A program made the translations under genes and the position numbers. A stretch of 64,000 bases of DNA. Source: Methanocaldococcus villosus KIN24-T80. Lineage in GTDB: Archaea > AGJL01 > Methanococci > Methanococcales > Methanocaldococcaceae. Position 1 is the first letter of the stretch. Every line of letters starts with the position of its first letter. The stretch covers positions 496,001 to 560,000 of the forward strand of contig NZ_AQUK01000001.1 in assembly GCF_000371805.1 (NCBI RefSeq), in the 5' to 3' direction. The notes under the pieces were generated by a model. That model made no database searches. It worked only from the letters and a program-made list of their open reading frames with translations, and had not been told where the DNA came from. Shown here piece after piece: positions 18,406 through 27,792 of the stretch.

Positions 18406-19383
18406 ATGATAATAGAATCTCCATCAAGAATACATATAACTTTAATTGATTTAAATGCTTCCATAGGTAGAGTAGATGGAGGTGTTGGAATAGCATTAGA
18501 AAAACCTAATTTAAAAATAGAAGGGGATATAGAGAGGGACATTATTATTGAGTTTGATAACACTCTCTACAATAAATTCCCTGAAGATTTTTTAAATAAA
18601 ATTAAAAATAGAGCTTATAATATAGCTAAAGATATTTTAAATTACATAGGTAAAGAAGGAATTTATTTAAAATTTTTATCATTATTTCCTTCTCACTCTG
18701 GATTGGGTAGTGGAACTCAGCTGTCATTAGCTATAGGAAAACTCATAACAAAATTATATAATTATAATATTGATATATATGAAATAGCTAAATTATTAGG
18801 TAGGGGTGGAACATCAGGAATAGGTATTGGGGCTTTTAAATATGGGGGTTTCTTATTAGATGGAGGGCATAGTTGGAAAGAAAAAAAAGATTTTAAACCA
18901 TCATCAGCATCTAAAGGAATTAGACCAGCTCCTATTTTATTTAGGCATAATTTTGATTTTGATATTACTCTCATAATTCCTGAAGGAGAGCACGTTTATG
19001 GAAAAAGGGAAGTTGATATTTTTAAAAAATATTGCCCAATTCCATTAAATGAAGTTGAAAAGCTTTCTCATTTAATATTAATGAAAATGCTTCCTGCAGT
19101 TGTTGAAAAAAATTTAGAAGATTTTGGTGATGTTATAAATAAAATCCAATATTTAGGTTTTAAAAAAGTAGAAGTTGGTTTACAATCAGAAGTGGTTAAG
19201 GAACTAATACAATCATTACAAAAAAGTGCATTTTCAGGATTATCTAGTTTTGGCCCAACAGTTTATGCTTTAGGTGATAAGAGATTTATTATTGAAACAG
19301 CCAATGAAGTTTTTGACAAGTTTGGAGTTGATGGAGAGATTATATTTACAAAAGCAAATAATATTGGTTATAAGATTTGGTGA
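18406..19383 (+). CDS. mptG: Beta-ribofuranosylaminobenzene 5'-phosphate synthase
   Basis: A 325-residue GHMP-superfamily enzyme that joins p-hydroxybenzoate or aminobenzoate to PRPP in the first committed step of methanopterin synthesis. SPSRIHITLIDLN at the start, the glycine-rich FPSHSGLGSGTQLSLAIGK near residue 96, LGRGGTSGIGIGAFKYGGFLLDGGH and the late SSFGPTVYAL are characteristic. GGTGG precedes the ATG. It is followed six bases later by a TPR protein gene; the C/D sRNA promoter lies upstream on the other strand. Confidence 0.9.
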   Translation: MIIESPSRIHITLIDLNASIGRVDGGVGIALEKPNLKIEGDIERDIIIEFDNTLYNKFPEDFLNKIKNRAYNIAKDILNYIGKEGIYLKFLSLFPSHSGLGSGTQLSLAIGKLITKLYNYNIDIYEIAKLLGRGGTSGIGIGAFKYGGFLLDGGHSWKEKKDFKPSSASKGIRPAPILFRHNFDFDITLIIPEGEHVYGKREVDIFKKYCPIPLNEVEKLSHLILMKMLPAVVEKNLEDFGDVINKIQYLGFKKVEVGLQSEVVKELIQSLQKSAFSGLSSFGPTVYALGDKRFIIETANEVFDKFGVDGEIIFTKANNIGYKIW

Positions 19384-19389
19384 AACTTC

Positions 19390-21108
19390 ATGATCTTTAA
19401 GATTTTTAAAAAACTATTTTTTTTATTTAAAAAACCCAAATTTAATAAACTTATTAAAAAGGCTGAACATCACTTAGATATTGGAGAGTATGAAAAGTCT
19501 ATAGAGTGTTATTTAGAGGCTTCAAAATATAGAAATTTAAGACCTATTGATTTAGCAAACATGGCTTATGCTTATTATAATATTGGTAATTATAATGATG
19601 CATTAAAGTGTATAGATTTAGCATTAAGCATGTCCCCAAATAAATTTGAATTTTTATATTTAAAAGGTCTTATTTTATATAAATTAAAAAATTTTAAAGA
19701 AGCTTGTAAAATTCTTGAAAAAGCTTGCAATAAGGGAAAAAAGAGTAGTGATTTATTAGAAATTTTAGGAGAAATTTTTTTAAATCTTGAAGATTATAAA
19801 AAAGCATTAAAATATTTTTTAAAAGCATACAAATTAAAACCTAGTAAAAAGAACATGTTTATTATAGGGAGACTATATTTACTATTAGGTGATATAGAAA
19901 ATGCTTATGAAATGTTTAACAAACTCCTCAATATTGATCCAAAACATATATGTAGAAAGATAATTAATGACATAGTTGAAATAAAGGCTTTTATTGATAA
20001 GAAGATTTATAATTACATATTTAAAGGTTTATCTTATTTAGAGAAGAAAGATTATATTAATGCACTAAAAATATTCAATGAAATGTTAAGTTATGAAGAT
20101 GATGACTTTGCTCATTATTATAAGAGTGTAATTTCAGAGATATTTGAAGAGTATTATAAATCTCTCAATTACATAGATAATTCAATACAAATTATTGAAA
20201 GGAGTATATTTTATGCTAAAAAAGGTGATATATTAAGAAAGTTAGATAGTCAGAGGGCTATAGATGCTTATATGAAATCATTAGAAATTTGTGAAAATCC
20301 TTATGCATACTTTGGTTTAGCTCTTTTTTATTATAAAAAAGATAAAAGAAAAGCTATAAAGTATTTTGATAATATATTAGAAAAATATTTTGAAGGAATT
20401 TCAGAAGATCTTATGAATATGCTAATTATTTATTCATTAATAGGAAAAGGTGATCTTACTGGTATTAAAAAATTTTATGAAGGAGCTTTACAATACTTAG
20501 ACAAAATCATGGTTAAATATGAGGATAATCCAAAATGTTGGAGAATTAAAGGATACTTATTTTATAAATTAAATAAATACTATGATGCTGAAGAGTGTTT
20601 TAAAAAAGCATTATTATTAGATAATAATGATGTAGAATCTATGAAATTCTTAATAGATATATACCAAAAGTTAGAAAAATTTGATGAAGCTGTTGATATA
20701 GGTATAAAATTAAAAATGTTAGAAAATAATGAAAAAGTTGAAGATATGTTATTCAAATTAATAAATAATGAAAAAATTAAAATAGATGTTAAGTCACCCA
20801 TAGAGTTAATAAATATTATTTACCACAAATTAACTGAAGTTCAATATCACTTTGCAACATTGTACAGATATGTATCAAAAAATCCTATTAAAGCATTTTT
20901 ATACTTGAACTTCATAATAGATAGTGGAATTACAAAAGATTTAGAAAATATTAAAGTTAGAAAAAGTTTAGAAGAAATGTTAGAAGTTTTAAAAAATGAT
21001 CTAACTTTAGAAATGTTCAAATACTCTGAAAATCCGAAAAATTATGAACCTAATAAAGAAATATTAAACTTTATTAGGAATAAATTAATATCTCTTGGAT
21101 GTATATAA
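19390..21108 (+). CDS. TPR-repeat protein
   Basis: A 572-residue protein made mostly of tetratricopeptide repeats. Repeats are visible from residue about 20 to 190 (for example [60 protein letters not shown]) and again at about 395-445 ([17 protein letters not shown]). It has a short hydrophobic basic start but no clear signal peptide. TPR arrays act as protein-binding scaffolds; no partner is evident. Its GGTGA site overlaps the mptG stop codon, so it is probably cotranscribed with that gene. Confidence 0.8.
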   Translation: MIFKIFKKLFFLFKKPKFNKLIKKAEHHLDIGEYEKSIECYLEASKYRNLRPIDLANMAYAYYNIGNYNDALKCIDLALSMSPNKFEFLYLKGLILYKLKNFKEACKILEKACNKGKKSSDLLEILGEIFLNLEDYKKALKYFLKAYKLKPSKKNMFIIGRLYLLLGDIENAYEMFNKLLNIDPKHICRKIINDIVEIKAFIDKKIYNYIFKGLSYLEKKDYINALKIFNEMLSYEDDDFAHYYKSVISEIFEEYYKSLNYIDNSIQIIERSIFYAKKGDILRKLDSQRAIDAYMKSLEICENPYAYFGLALFYYKKDKRKAIKYFDNILEKYFEGISEDLMNMLIIYSLIGKGDLTGIKKFYEGALQYLDKIMVKYEDNPKCWRIKGYLFYKLNKYYDAEECFKKALLLDNNDVESMKFLIDIYQKLEKFDEAVDIGIKLKMLENNEKVEDMLFKLINNEKIKIDVKSPIELINIIYHKLTEVQYHFATLYRYVSKNPIKAFLYLNFIIDSGITKDLENIKVRKSLEEMLEVLKNDLTLEMFKYSENPKNYEPNKEILNFIRNKLISLGCI

Positions 21109-21152
21109 AAATATTTATAATGTTTTGTATCAACTCAATTTATGGTGATATC

Positions 21153-22436
21153 TTGCTATACAATGTAGATGAGAGGTTTAATATAAAGGATGTAATAGCT
21201 AGAGAGGTTATAGATTCAAGAGGCAATCCTACAGTTGAAGTTGAAGTTATTACAGAGGGACATGGTTTTGGTAGGGCTATTGTTCCTAGTGGAGCTTCAA
21301 CTGGTTCACATGAAGCTTTAGAGTTAAGAGATAAAGATCAAAGATTTGGAGGTAATGGAGTATTATTAGCTGTTGAAAATGTTAACTCTATCATAAAACC
21401 TGAAATAATAGGTTATGATGCAAGAATGCAAAGAGAAATAGATACAATAATGATAGAACTTGATGGTACAGAGAATAAATCAAAATTGGGAGCAAATGCA
21501 ATATTAGCTGTATCTTTAGCTGTTGCAAAAGCTGCTGCTGACACTGCTAAAATTCCACTTTATAAATATTTGGGGGGTTGTAATAGTTATATAATGCCTG
21601 TTCCATTAATGAATATTATTAATGGAGGAAAACATGCTGGAAATAACTTAGATATTCAAGAATTTATGATTATGCCTGTTGGTGCAAACAGTATAGCTGA
21701 AGCTGTTAGAATGGGTTCAGAAGTTTATCATGTTTTAAAACAAGTTATTGTTGAAAAGTATGGAAAATCTGCTATTAATGTTGGAGATGAAGGTGGATTT
21801 GCTCCTCCATTAAATGAAACTAGAGAAGCCTTAAATTTATTATTAGAAGCTATAAAAAGAGCTAATTATGAGGACGAAATCGTTTTAGCTTTAGATGCAG
21901 CTGCAACTGAATTTTATAAAGATGGTTATTATCAAATAGATGGAAAAAAATTAACTAGAGAACAACTATTAGAGTTCTATAAAGAACTTGTTGATGAATA
22001 TCCTATTGTTTCTATAGAAGATCCTTTCCATGAAGATGATTTTGAAGGATTTAAGATAATTACTGAAGAGTTAGACATACAAATTGTTGGGGATGATATA
22101 TTTGTAACAAATGTTAAAAGACTAAAAAGAGGAATTAAGGAGAGAGCTGGAAATGCACTATTGTTAAAAGTTAATCAAATTGGAACTCTAACAGAGGCAA
22201 TAGATGCTGCAAACTTAGCTTATAGAAATGGTTATGCTGTTATAGTTTCACATAGAAGTGGAGAAACAGAAGACACTACTATAGCTGATCTTTCAGTAGC
22301 TTTAAATTCTGGTCAGATAAAAACAGGAGCCCCTGCAAGAGGAGAGAGGACTGCTAAATATAACCAGCTTATAAGAATAGAACAAGAGTTAGGGATGTCA
22401 AAATATGCTGGAAGAGATTTTAGATGTCCATTCTAA
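21153..22436 (+). CDS. eno: Enolase (phosphopyruvate hydratase)
   Basis: Cytosolic enzyme interconverting 2-phosphoglycerate and phosphoenolpyruvate, here 427 residues. [33 protein letters not shown], the magnesium-binding [14 protein letters not shown] and [17 protein letters not shown] with the catalytic lysine and SHRSGETED are all present. I start it at the TTG at 21153 because GGTGAT at 21144-21149 precedes it and the protein then begins [13 protein letters not shown], close to relatives; the longer in-frame extension to 21099 is not family-like. A TATA-like stretch lies around 21108-21118. Confidence 0.95.
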   Translation: MLYNVDERFNIKDVIAREVIDSRGNPTVEVEVITEGHGFGRAIVPSGASTGSHEALELRDKDQRFGGNGVLLAVENVNSIIKPEIIGYDARMQREIDTIMIELDGTENKSKLGANAILAVSLAVAKAAADTAKIPLYKYLGGCNSYIMPVPLMNIINGGKHAGNNLDIQEFMIMPVGANSIAEAVRMGSEVYHVLKQVIVEKYGKSAINVGDEGGFAPPLNETREALNLLLEAIKRANYEDEIVLALDAAATEFYKDGYYQIDGKKLTREQLLEFYKELVDEYPIVSIEDPFHEDDFEGFKIITEELDIQIVGDDIFVTNVKRLKRGIKERAGNALLLKVNQIGTLTEAIDAANLAYRNGYAVIVSHRSGETEDTTIADLSVALNSGQIKTGAPARGERTAKYNQLIRIEQELGMSKYAGRDFRCPF

Positions 22437-22449
22437 TTTTTAATGTTTT

Positions 22450-23598
22450 TTATCTAAAAAATTTAAAGTTTTTTAAATGAATTTTTAAGTCATATTTTAA
22501 TTGATCAATATTTTCAAATTTTATAGCTTTTCCCATTTTTTTAGCCTCTTCAATAAGCTTTTTATTTAGATAGTTTATATCTCCAATAGGAAAATCTGTA
22601 TAAATTACAACATCTGCTTTTTTTATTTCATTAAGAGCTTCCATATACTTCTCTTTAGAAATTTCTTTAAAAGGTTTTTCTTCTATAATATTTAATTCCA
22701 TAGCCTTAGCTATAAAATAATCAGCATCCCCTTTATGCAATACTCCAACAGTAACATTATAACCATTCTTTACTAGAAATCTTAATAAATTAGCCCCACT
22801 GCCAGCCCCACAGATTACAAAAATCTTCCCTTTTTTTCTCCTCTTTAGTTCAAAATATCCAATAACTTCATTATAATTAGCATTTATAATATCATATAGA
22901 TAATTGACAGTTTTATTATCCATAATTTCTTCAGGGTATCCATAAGCAATAATTTTATGGTCTTTAATTAAAACTATCTTATCTACTACTCTCAGAGCAA
23001 GTTCTATATCATGCAGAGTAACAACAATAGCCAAATTTTTCTCATCAGCTAACTTTCTTAACAATAAAGTTAGCTCAATTTTATGTTTTGCATCTAAAAA
23101 ACTTGTAGGCTCATCTAATAGTAAAACTCTTGGTTCTTGAGCTAATGCCCTTGCTATCATTATTTTTTGTTTCTCTCCATCACTCATTTCAAAAAAATAT
23201 TTATTTAATAAGTGTGAAGCATTTACAGATTTAGCACATTCCAATATTATTTCTTTATCTTTTTCTGTCAATCTTCCAAAAACATCAGTATATGGATATC
23301 TTCCAATAGCAATAATATCAAAACCTGTCAAATTTCCAGGATTTACCCTCTCTGTTAAAACTACAGCTAATTTCTTAGCAAGATTTTGTGGTGTAATTTT
23401 GTGTATAATTTCTCCTTCTAAATAAACTACACCTTTAATAGGTTTTAAATAAGATGCTATAGTTTTTAGCAAAGTTGATTTTCCTGCCCCATTAGGTCCA
23501 ATAATACAGAGTATTTCTCCCTCTTTAACTTCTAAATTTATATTATCAACAACAACATAATCTTTATAACCAACAGTTAAATTTTCTGTTTTTAGCAT
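22450..23598 (-). CDS. ABC-type iron/cobalamin-class ATPase with C-terminal Rossmann-like extension
   Basis: A 382-residue protein. Residues 1-255 are a FecE/BtuD-type ABC ATPase: GPNGAGKSTLLKT is Walker A, FEMSDGEKQKIMIARAL the signature, and RVLLLDEPTSFLDAKHK Walker B. Residues about 258-375 are an extra domain starting GKIFVICGAGSGANLLRFLVKNG, with a glycine-rich nucleotide-binding look. No permease or binding protein gene is nearby; the gene begins immediately after the purB stop codon, and it is the last of a minus-strand operon (DUF2103-like, hjc, purB). The transported substrate is unknown. Confidence 0.8.
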   Translation of the reverse strand: MLKTENLTVGYKDYVVVDNINLEVKEGEILCIIGPNGAGKSTLLKTIASYLKPIKGVVYLEGEIIHKITPQNLAKKLAVVLTERVNPGNLTGFDIIAIGRYPYTDVFGRLTEKDKEIILECAKSVNASHLLNKYFFEMSDGEKQKIMIARALAQEPRVLLLDEPTSFLDAKHKIELTLLLRKLADEKNLAIVVTLHDIELALRVVDKIVLIKDHKIIAYGYPEEIMDNKTVNYLYDIINANYNEVIGYFELKRRKKGKIFVICGAGSGANLLRFLVKNGYNVTVGVLHKGDADYFIAKAMELNIIEEKPFKEISKEKYMEALNEIKKADVVIYTDFPIGDINYLNKKLIEEAKKMGKAIKFENIDQLKYDLKIHLKNFKFFR

Positions 23599-24945
23599 TT
23601 ACTCATTACCTCTCAAAGTTTTTATTACATTATCTATTATTTGGGGAGCTAATCCAATATATCCCTTAGGATCCATAAGTTTATCAATCTCTTCTTTAGA
23701 TAAGTATTTCATAACAGTTTCATTTTCTAACAAAATATCTTTAAAGTGTTTATTTTCTAAATATGCCTTCATGGCACACTCTCTTACTATATTATAAGCC
23801 CTCTGTCTTCCTAATCCTCTTTTAGCCAACTCAATCATAATTCTTTCAGCCATTATAAGTCCTTTTGTTAAATTTAAATTCTTTTCACAATTTTCTTTAT
23901 TGACTTTTAGCTTTTTTATTCCTTTTATTGCTAAGTTTAGTATATGGTCGGTCAAAACACAAACTTCAGCAAAAATACATCTTTCAGCAGAAGAGTTTGT
24001 TAAATCCCTTTCTTCCCATAAAGGGATATTATCCATTTCAGCTAAACATAAAGATTTAATAACTCTTGACAATCCACAGATTTGTTCAAATGTTATAGGA
24101 TTTCTTTTATGTGGCATTGTAGAAGAACCTGTTTGCTTCTGTACATCAAACTCTTCTTCAAGTTCTGCTATTTCAGTTCTCTGCATATTTCTTACTGTAG
24201 TTCCTATTTTATTTAATGTTTGAGCTATTAAAGCTAGCAAAAATATAAACTCTGCATGTCTATCTCTTTGAATAACTTGATTAGTTATTAGATCTGGCTC
24301 TAACCCAAGAATTTCAGCAACCTTCTTATGCACTTCTAACCCTTTTTCTCCCATTGCTGCACAGGTTCCAACAGCACCTGTCATTTTGGAAACCAATATC
24401 CTTTTCTTAGCTTCGTTAATTCTTTTTAGATGCCTGTCTAACTCCGCAGCCCATAATGCAAATCTCATCCCATATGTTGTAGGGATAGCATGTTGGCCAT
24501 GAGTTCTTCCAATGCACACTGTATATTTATGCTCTTCAGCTTTTTCTAATAAAACATCTCTTAATCTTTTTAATTTATCTTCAATAATTTTCAACGATTC
24601 CTTTATTAATAAAGAATTTGCAGTATCAACAATATCATTTGATGTAGCTCCAAAATGCACATACTCTCCAGCTTCCCCACAAACTTCAGCAAGAGCTTTT
24701 ATCATAGCCACAACATCATGTTTTGTTTCTTTTTCTATTTCTTTTACTCTTTCCAATTTTACATATTTGGTTGAAGCTTTTTCTTCAATTATTTTAGCAG
24801 CCTCTTTTGGAATTATACCTAAAGAAGCTTGAGCCTTTGCTAATGCAGCTTCAACTTTTAACATCTTATCTAACTTGTTTTCTTCCTCCCAAACTTTTCT
24901 CATTTCTTCTGTCCCATATCTGTAATCTATAGGATGCACAGCCAT
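23599..24945 (-). CDS. purB: Adenylosuccinate lyase
   Basis: A 448-residue fumarase/aspartase superfamily enzyme that releases fumarate from SAICAR and from adenylosuccinate in purine synthesis. The N-terminal YRYGTEEMRKVW, the HFGATSNDIVDTA and GRTHGQHAIPTTYG active-site segments and the superfamily signature GSSTMPHKRNP (around residue 270) are present. GGTGA precedes the ATG. The end is directly followed by the ABC ATPase start. Confidence 0.95.
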   Translation of the reverse strand: MAVHPIDYRYGTEEMRKVWEEENKLDKMLKVEAALAKAQASLGIIPKEAAKIIEEKASTKYVKLERVKEIEKETKHDVVAMIKALAEVCGEAGEYVHFGATSNDIVDTANSLLIKESLKIIEDKLKRLRDVLLEKAEEHKYTVCIGRTHGQHAIPTTYGMRFALWAAELDRHLKRINEAKKRILVSKMTGAVGTCAAMGEKGLEVHKKVAEILGLEPDLITNQVIQRDRHAEFIFLLALIAQTLNKIGTTVRNMQRTEIAELEEEFDVQKQTGSSTMPHKRNPITFEQICGLSRVIKSLCLAEMDNIPLWEERDLTNSSAERCIFAEVCVLTDHILNLAIKGIKKLKVNKENCEKNLNLTKGLIMAERIMIELAKRGLGRQRAYNIVRECAMKAYLENKHFKDILLENETVMKYLSKEEIDKLMDPKGYIGLAPQIIDNVIKTLRGNE

Positions 24946-24949
24946 AATT

Positions 24950-25312
24950 TCACCTAATTATATCATAAAAAGTTAAAGAAAAATTCTCTATGTTTTTGTC
25001 AATGACAAAGCTTTTTTTATTGGTAGAGAGTAAATAAGGATCAATAAAAAATATTTTTCTCTGCATTTTTACAGCTAAATATGGCTTTCCTCCAAATATT
25101 TCAGAAAATTTTATTAATTTTTCAACATCCTCTCTATTTATATAAAATCTATTTTTGTTTGAACTTTTACATTCAAATATTAAAATTTTACCATTTTTAC
25201 CAGCTATTAAGTCTATCCCTTTACTTCCAGCACTTCTTATAACCGCAAATCCTTCTTTCTCTAAAAGCTCTTTTAACTTTCTCTCAAATGAGCTACCTTT
25301 TTTATAACTCAT
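24950..25312 (-). CDS. hjc: Holliday junction resolvase Hjc
   Basis: A 120-residue archaeal resolvase cutting four-way DNA junctions. The nuclease core is visible: KKGSSFERKLKELL with the first glutamate, RSAGSKGIDLIAGKNG with the aspartate and LIFECKSSNKNRFY with the E-x-K pair. The start overlaps the stop of the DUF2103-like gene upstream (ATGA type). RadA, another recombination protein, lies elsewhere in the window. Confidence 0.93.
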   Translation of the reverse strand: MSYKKGSSFERKLKELLEKEGFAVIRSAGSKGIDLIAGKNGKILIFECKSSNKNRFYINREDVEKLIKFSEIFGGKPYLAVKMQRKIFFIDPYLLSTNKKSFVIDKNIENFSLTFYDIIR

Positions 25313-25758
25313 AGTATCTTTTCAATTACTCTTTTAAATTCTTCTACAGGTAATTTTCTTTCTTTTTCTAAAATTTTTTTCTCCTTTTCTAAAATTTCTT
25401 CTATAGGCTTTACACCGTTCTTATCTATCTCATCTAATGCTAAACCAATATAACTTAAAACTTTTTGTTCAGCTTCTAACTGGTGAAAACCTTCCCTTGC
25501 CCCACCTTTTCTAAATGCCCTACATCTTCTTTTATCCCATATAGCATATCCTCTGTCTTTACAGAATATCCTATTTCTCTCAAAATTTCTTATTTTCTGT
25601 GCCAATCTATCAACAATTTCTTCCTCTCCTTCTATATAACATCCAAAACAGGTTTCTTTTACTATAATAGGTTCATTTAGTGAATTTATATATCTAAATA
25701 ATTTTCCTGGTGTAGTTGTTGCATTATCAGCTAAAACAATAACTTTTGTTTTCATCAT
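25309..25758 (-). CDS. Predicted metal-binding protein, DUF2103-like
   Basis: A 149-residue archaeal protein that I tentatively place in the DUF2103 / COG4031 group. It begins MMKTKVIVLADNATTTPGKLF, has cysteines in KETCFGCYIEG and RIFCKDRGYAIWDKRRCRAF that could form a zinc site, and ends in a charged helix. The start is one of two adjacent ATGs (25758, 25755) after a GTGTGAT site; an upstream in-frame extension to 25803 lacks one. First gene of the minus operon with hjc, purB and the ABC ATPase; function unknown. Confidence 0.6.
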   Translation of the reverse strand: MMKTKVIVLADNATTTPGKLFRYINSLNEPIIVKETCFGCYIEGEEEIVDRLAQKIRNFERNRIFCKDRGYAIWDKRRCRAFRKGGAREGFHQLEAEQKVLSYIGLALDEIDKNGVKPIEEILEKEKKILEKERKLPVEEFKRVIEKIL

Positions 25759-25835
25759 AAGTATCACACTATAAGGATTTTTAAGATAATTTTTTATTGT
25801 CATTTATTTAAAACCTTTTATTCAAAAAATTGACA

Positions 25836-25853
25836 TTAATTAATATTAATTAA
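25836..25853. promoter_or_regulatory. 18-bp perfect palindrome between divergent promoters
   Basis: TTAATTAATATTAATTAA is an exact inverted repeat in the 141-base gap between the DUF2103-like operon (minus) and moaA (plus). It lies just upstream of the moaA TATA-like stretch (about 25862-25873). The shape fits an operator for a dimeric regulator, but the run is pure A/T in an A/T-rich genome, so chance is a real alternative. Confidence 0.3.
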
Positions 25854-25899
25854 CAAAAAGATAAAAATTTAAACAGCTATAATTAAAAATAGTGGAAGT

Positions 25900-26787
25900 A
25901 TGAAGGATAGGTTTGGTAGAGAAATAACATCATTAAGGATATCTGTAACCAATAAATGTAATTTATCCTGTTTTTATTGCCACAAGGAGGGGCATAGTGG
26001 TGAAAACAGATACATGACTCCAGAGGAGATTGGTAAAATAGTTGATGTTGCTAAAAAATTTGGTATAAGAAAGGTAAAGATATCTGGTGGAGAACCATTA
26101 ATAAGGAGGGATATTACAGATATTGTGAGAGAAGTTAGTAGTAGAAAATTGAAAGATGTCTCATTAACAACAAATGGAATATTGTTAGAAAAATTAGCTG
26201 ATAAACTAAAAAATTCTGGATTGGATAGAGTTAATGTAAGTTTAGATGCCTTAAATCCTGAATTGTATAAAAAAATAACAGGTGGAGATGTTAATAAAGT
26301 TATTAATGGTATAAAGAGGGCTATAGATGTAGGTTTAACACCTGTTAAAATAAATTTTTTAGCTATGAAAATAAATATATGTGAGTTAGAAAAAATTATG
26401 GATTTTTGTAGAGAATTAGGGGCTATATTACAAATAATAGAATTTATTCCTATAAAGAAGGAGTTAAAAAATTACTATTATGATATATCAAAAATAGAAA
26501 AAGAATTAGAAGAAAAGGCTGATAAGATAATTGTTAGAAAATTCCAAAATAGAAAAAAATATTTTATTGATACACTAGAAGTTGAAGTTGTTAAACCAAT
26601 GGATAATAGTAAGTTTTGTATGAACTGTAGTAGAATAAGGTTAACATATGATGGTTATTTAAAACCTTGCTTATTAAGGGATGATAATTTAGTTGATATA
26701 TTAACCCCCCTAAGGAGAGGAGAAAATATTGAAAAGTGTTTCTTAGAATGTATAAATAGAAGGGAACCATATTTTAAAGATTTTTAA
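25900..26787 (+). CDS. moaA: GTP 3',8-cyclase MoaA (molybdopterin biosynthesis)
   Basis: A 295-residue radical SAM enzyme catalysing the first step of molybdopterin/tungstopterin synthesis. The SAM cluster is CNLSCFYCHKEG near residue 18; KISGGEPLIRRDI and SLTTNGILL follow; the C-terminal second cluster is CMNCSRIRLTYDGYLKPCL. Most of the family ends in a GG tail that inserts into the active site; this protein ends REPYFKDF. The product is needed by tungstoenzymes such as the AOR-like protein at 5017. Its end overlaps the converging CooC-like gene by 14 bases. Confidence 0.93.
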   Translation: MKDRFGREITSLRISVTNKCNLSCFYCHKEGHSGENRYMTPEEIGKIVDVAKKFGIRKVKISGGEPLIRRDITDIVREVSSRKLKDVSLTTNGILLEKLADKLKNSGLDRVNVSLDALNPELYKKITGGDVNKVINGIKRAIDVGLTPVKINFLAMKINICELEKIMDFCRELGAILQIIEFIPIKKELKNYYYDISKIEKELEEKADKIIVRKFQNRKKYFIDTLEVEVVKPMDNSKFCMNCSRIRLTYDGYLKPCLLRDDNLVDILTPLRRGENIEKCFLECINRREPYFKDF

Positions 26788-27523
26788 ATATTTTTTCTAT
26801 CTCTTTTAAAGCTATACTATTTTCTAACTCTTCTCCAAATAGTTCGGCTTTTTCTACTTTTTCATCATATGGGATAACCCCTATAACTTCAATACCCAAC
26901 TCTCTCTCCACTAACTCTTTCACTTTCTCAATATCTCCTTTAACTTTATTTATTATAACTTTGATATTTTTTATACCCATGTCTTCTGCTAACTTTTTTA
27001 TTCTCTTAGCTGTTATAATAGATTTTTTTGTAGGTTCTACAACAATCAGCATTAGATCAATTCCATCTAAAGTCTTTCTTCCAAAATGTTCTAATCCTGC
27101 TTCCATGTCTAAAATAACTACCTCATCTCTCTTTAATACTAGATGCCTCAATAATCTTCTTAAAAGAATTGATGCTGGACAAACACAACCTTCTCCACTC
27201 TTTTCAATAGTACCCATAACTAATAGGGTGATGTTATCATCAACTTTATATCCTAACTTATCTATAAGATCATCAACTTTTGGATTTATTTTGAAAATTG
27301 CTCCAAAACTTCCAGGTTTAGCTCCTGTTCTTTCTTCTATAATATCTTCTCTTTTTGATATTGGCGTAATATCTTCATAAATGTTAAATGATAAAGCCAA
27401 TGTTGGGTTATTATCACAGTCAATAGCTATCACTTTATAACCATTTTTAGCAAAGAGTTTTATTAAGTTAGAGGCTATAAAAGTTTTCCCTACCCCACCT
27501 TTTCCAACTATAGCTATTTTCAT
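26774..27523 (-). CDS. CooC-type nickel-insertion ATPase (CODH maturation)
   Basis: A 249-residue MinD/CooC-family ATPase. VGKGGVGKTFIASNL is the deviant Walker A, and C113 and C115 in GEGCVCPAS form the CxC nickel-binding motif that marks CooC. CooC proteins load nickel into carbon monoxide dehydrogenase, the alpha subunit of the acetyl-CoA decarbonylase/synthase whose delta and gamma subunits are encoded at 57576-60211. VILDMEAGLEHFGR is the switch II/Walker B area. GGTGA lies before the ATG, and a TATA-like TTTATATTAT is about 35 bases upstream. Confidence 0.85.
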   Translation of the reverse strand: MKIAIVGKGGVGKTFIASNLIKLFAKNGYKVIAIDCDNNPTLALSFNIYEDITPISKREDIIEERTGAKPGSFGAIFKINPKVDDLIDKLGYKVDDNITLLVMGTIEKSGEGCVCPASILLRRLLRHLVLKRDEVVILDMEAGLEHFGRKTLDGIDLMLIVVEPTKKSIITAKRIKKLAEDMGIKNIKVIINKVKGDIEKVKELVERELGIEVIGVIPYDEKVEKAELFGEELENSIALKEIEKIFKNL

Positions 27524-27732
27524 AACTTCACCTATAATCTAATATTACCAAAAAATAATATAAATGTTTTTATTTTCTAAAAATAAATATTTTTATTGAT
27601 TTTAAAAAGTTGAAAATATTCGAAACTTTTTTTTAAAAATTTTTAAGTTATATTTTATCATTATTTTTAATTTTATAGTTAAAAATTTTATTTTTTAATC
27701 AAAACTTTAAGTTTAAACAATTTCAATTCGTA

Positions 27733-27787
27733 AAATATATATACCTCTTTGTCGAATGTATATACCGTAAAACGCGAAGTAGGTGAT
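27733..27787 (+). promoter_or_regulatory. S-layer gene promoter with tandem TATA boxes and RBS
   Basis: Two near-identical boxes lie in direct repeat, AAATATATATACC at 27733-27745 and AATGTATATACC at 27755-27766, each followed by pyrimidine or G. The RBS AGGTGAT is at 27781-27787 and the ATG at 27793. A TATA-to-start distance of about 26 bases puts the upstream box's transcript start near 27765, giving a leader of about 28 bases with the RBS; the downstream box would start within the RBS and give a nearly leaderless RNA. Upstream (27540-27720) is a very A/T-rich tract with poly-T runs and no gene, possibly an enhancing or bent element. Confidence 0.55.
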
Positions 27788-27792
27788 AAGAT

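Noticed and set aside
24512-24832. Open frames opposite purB and atp genes (24512-24832, 50307-50768, 53955-54467)
   Set aside because: They follow the codon pattern of the real genes on the other strand and have no family features or start signals.
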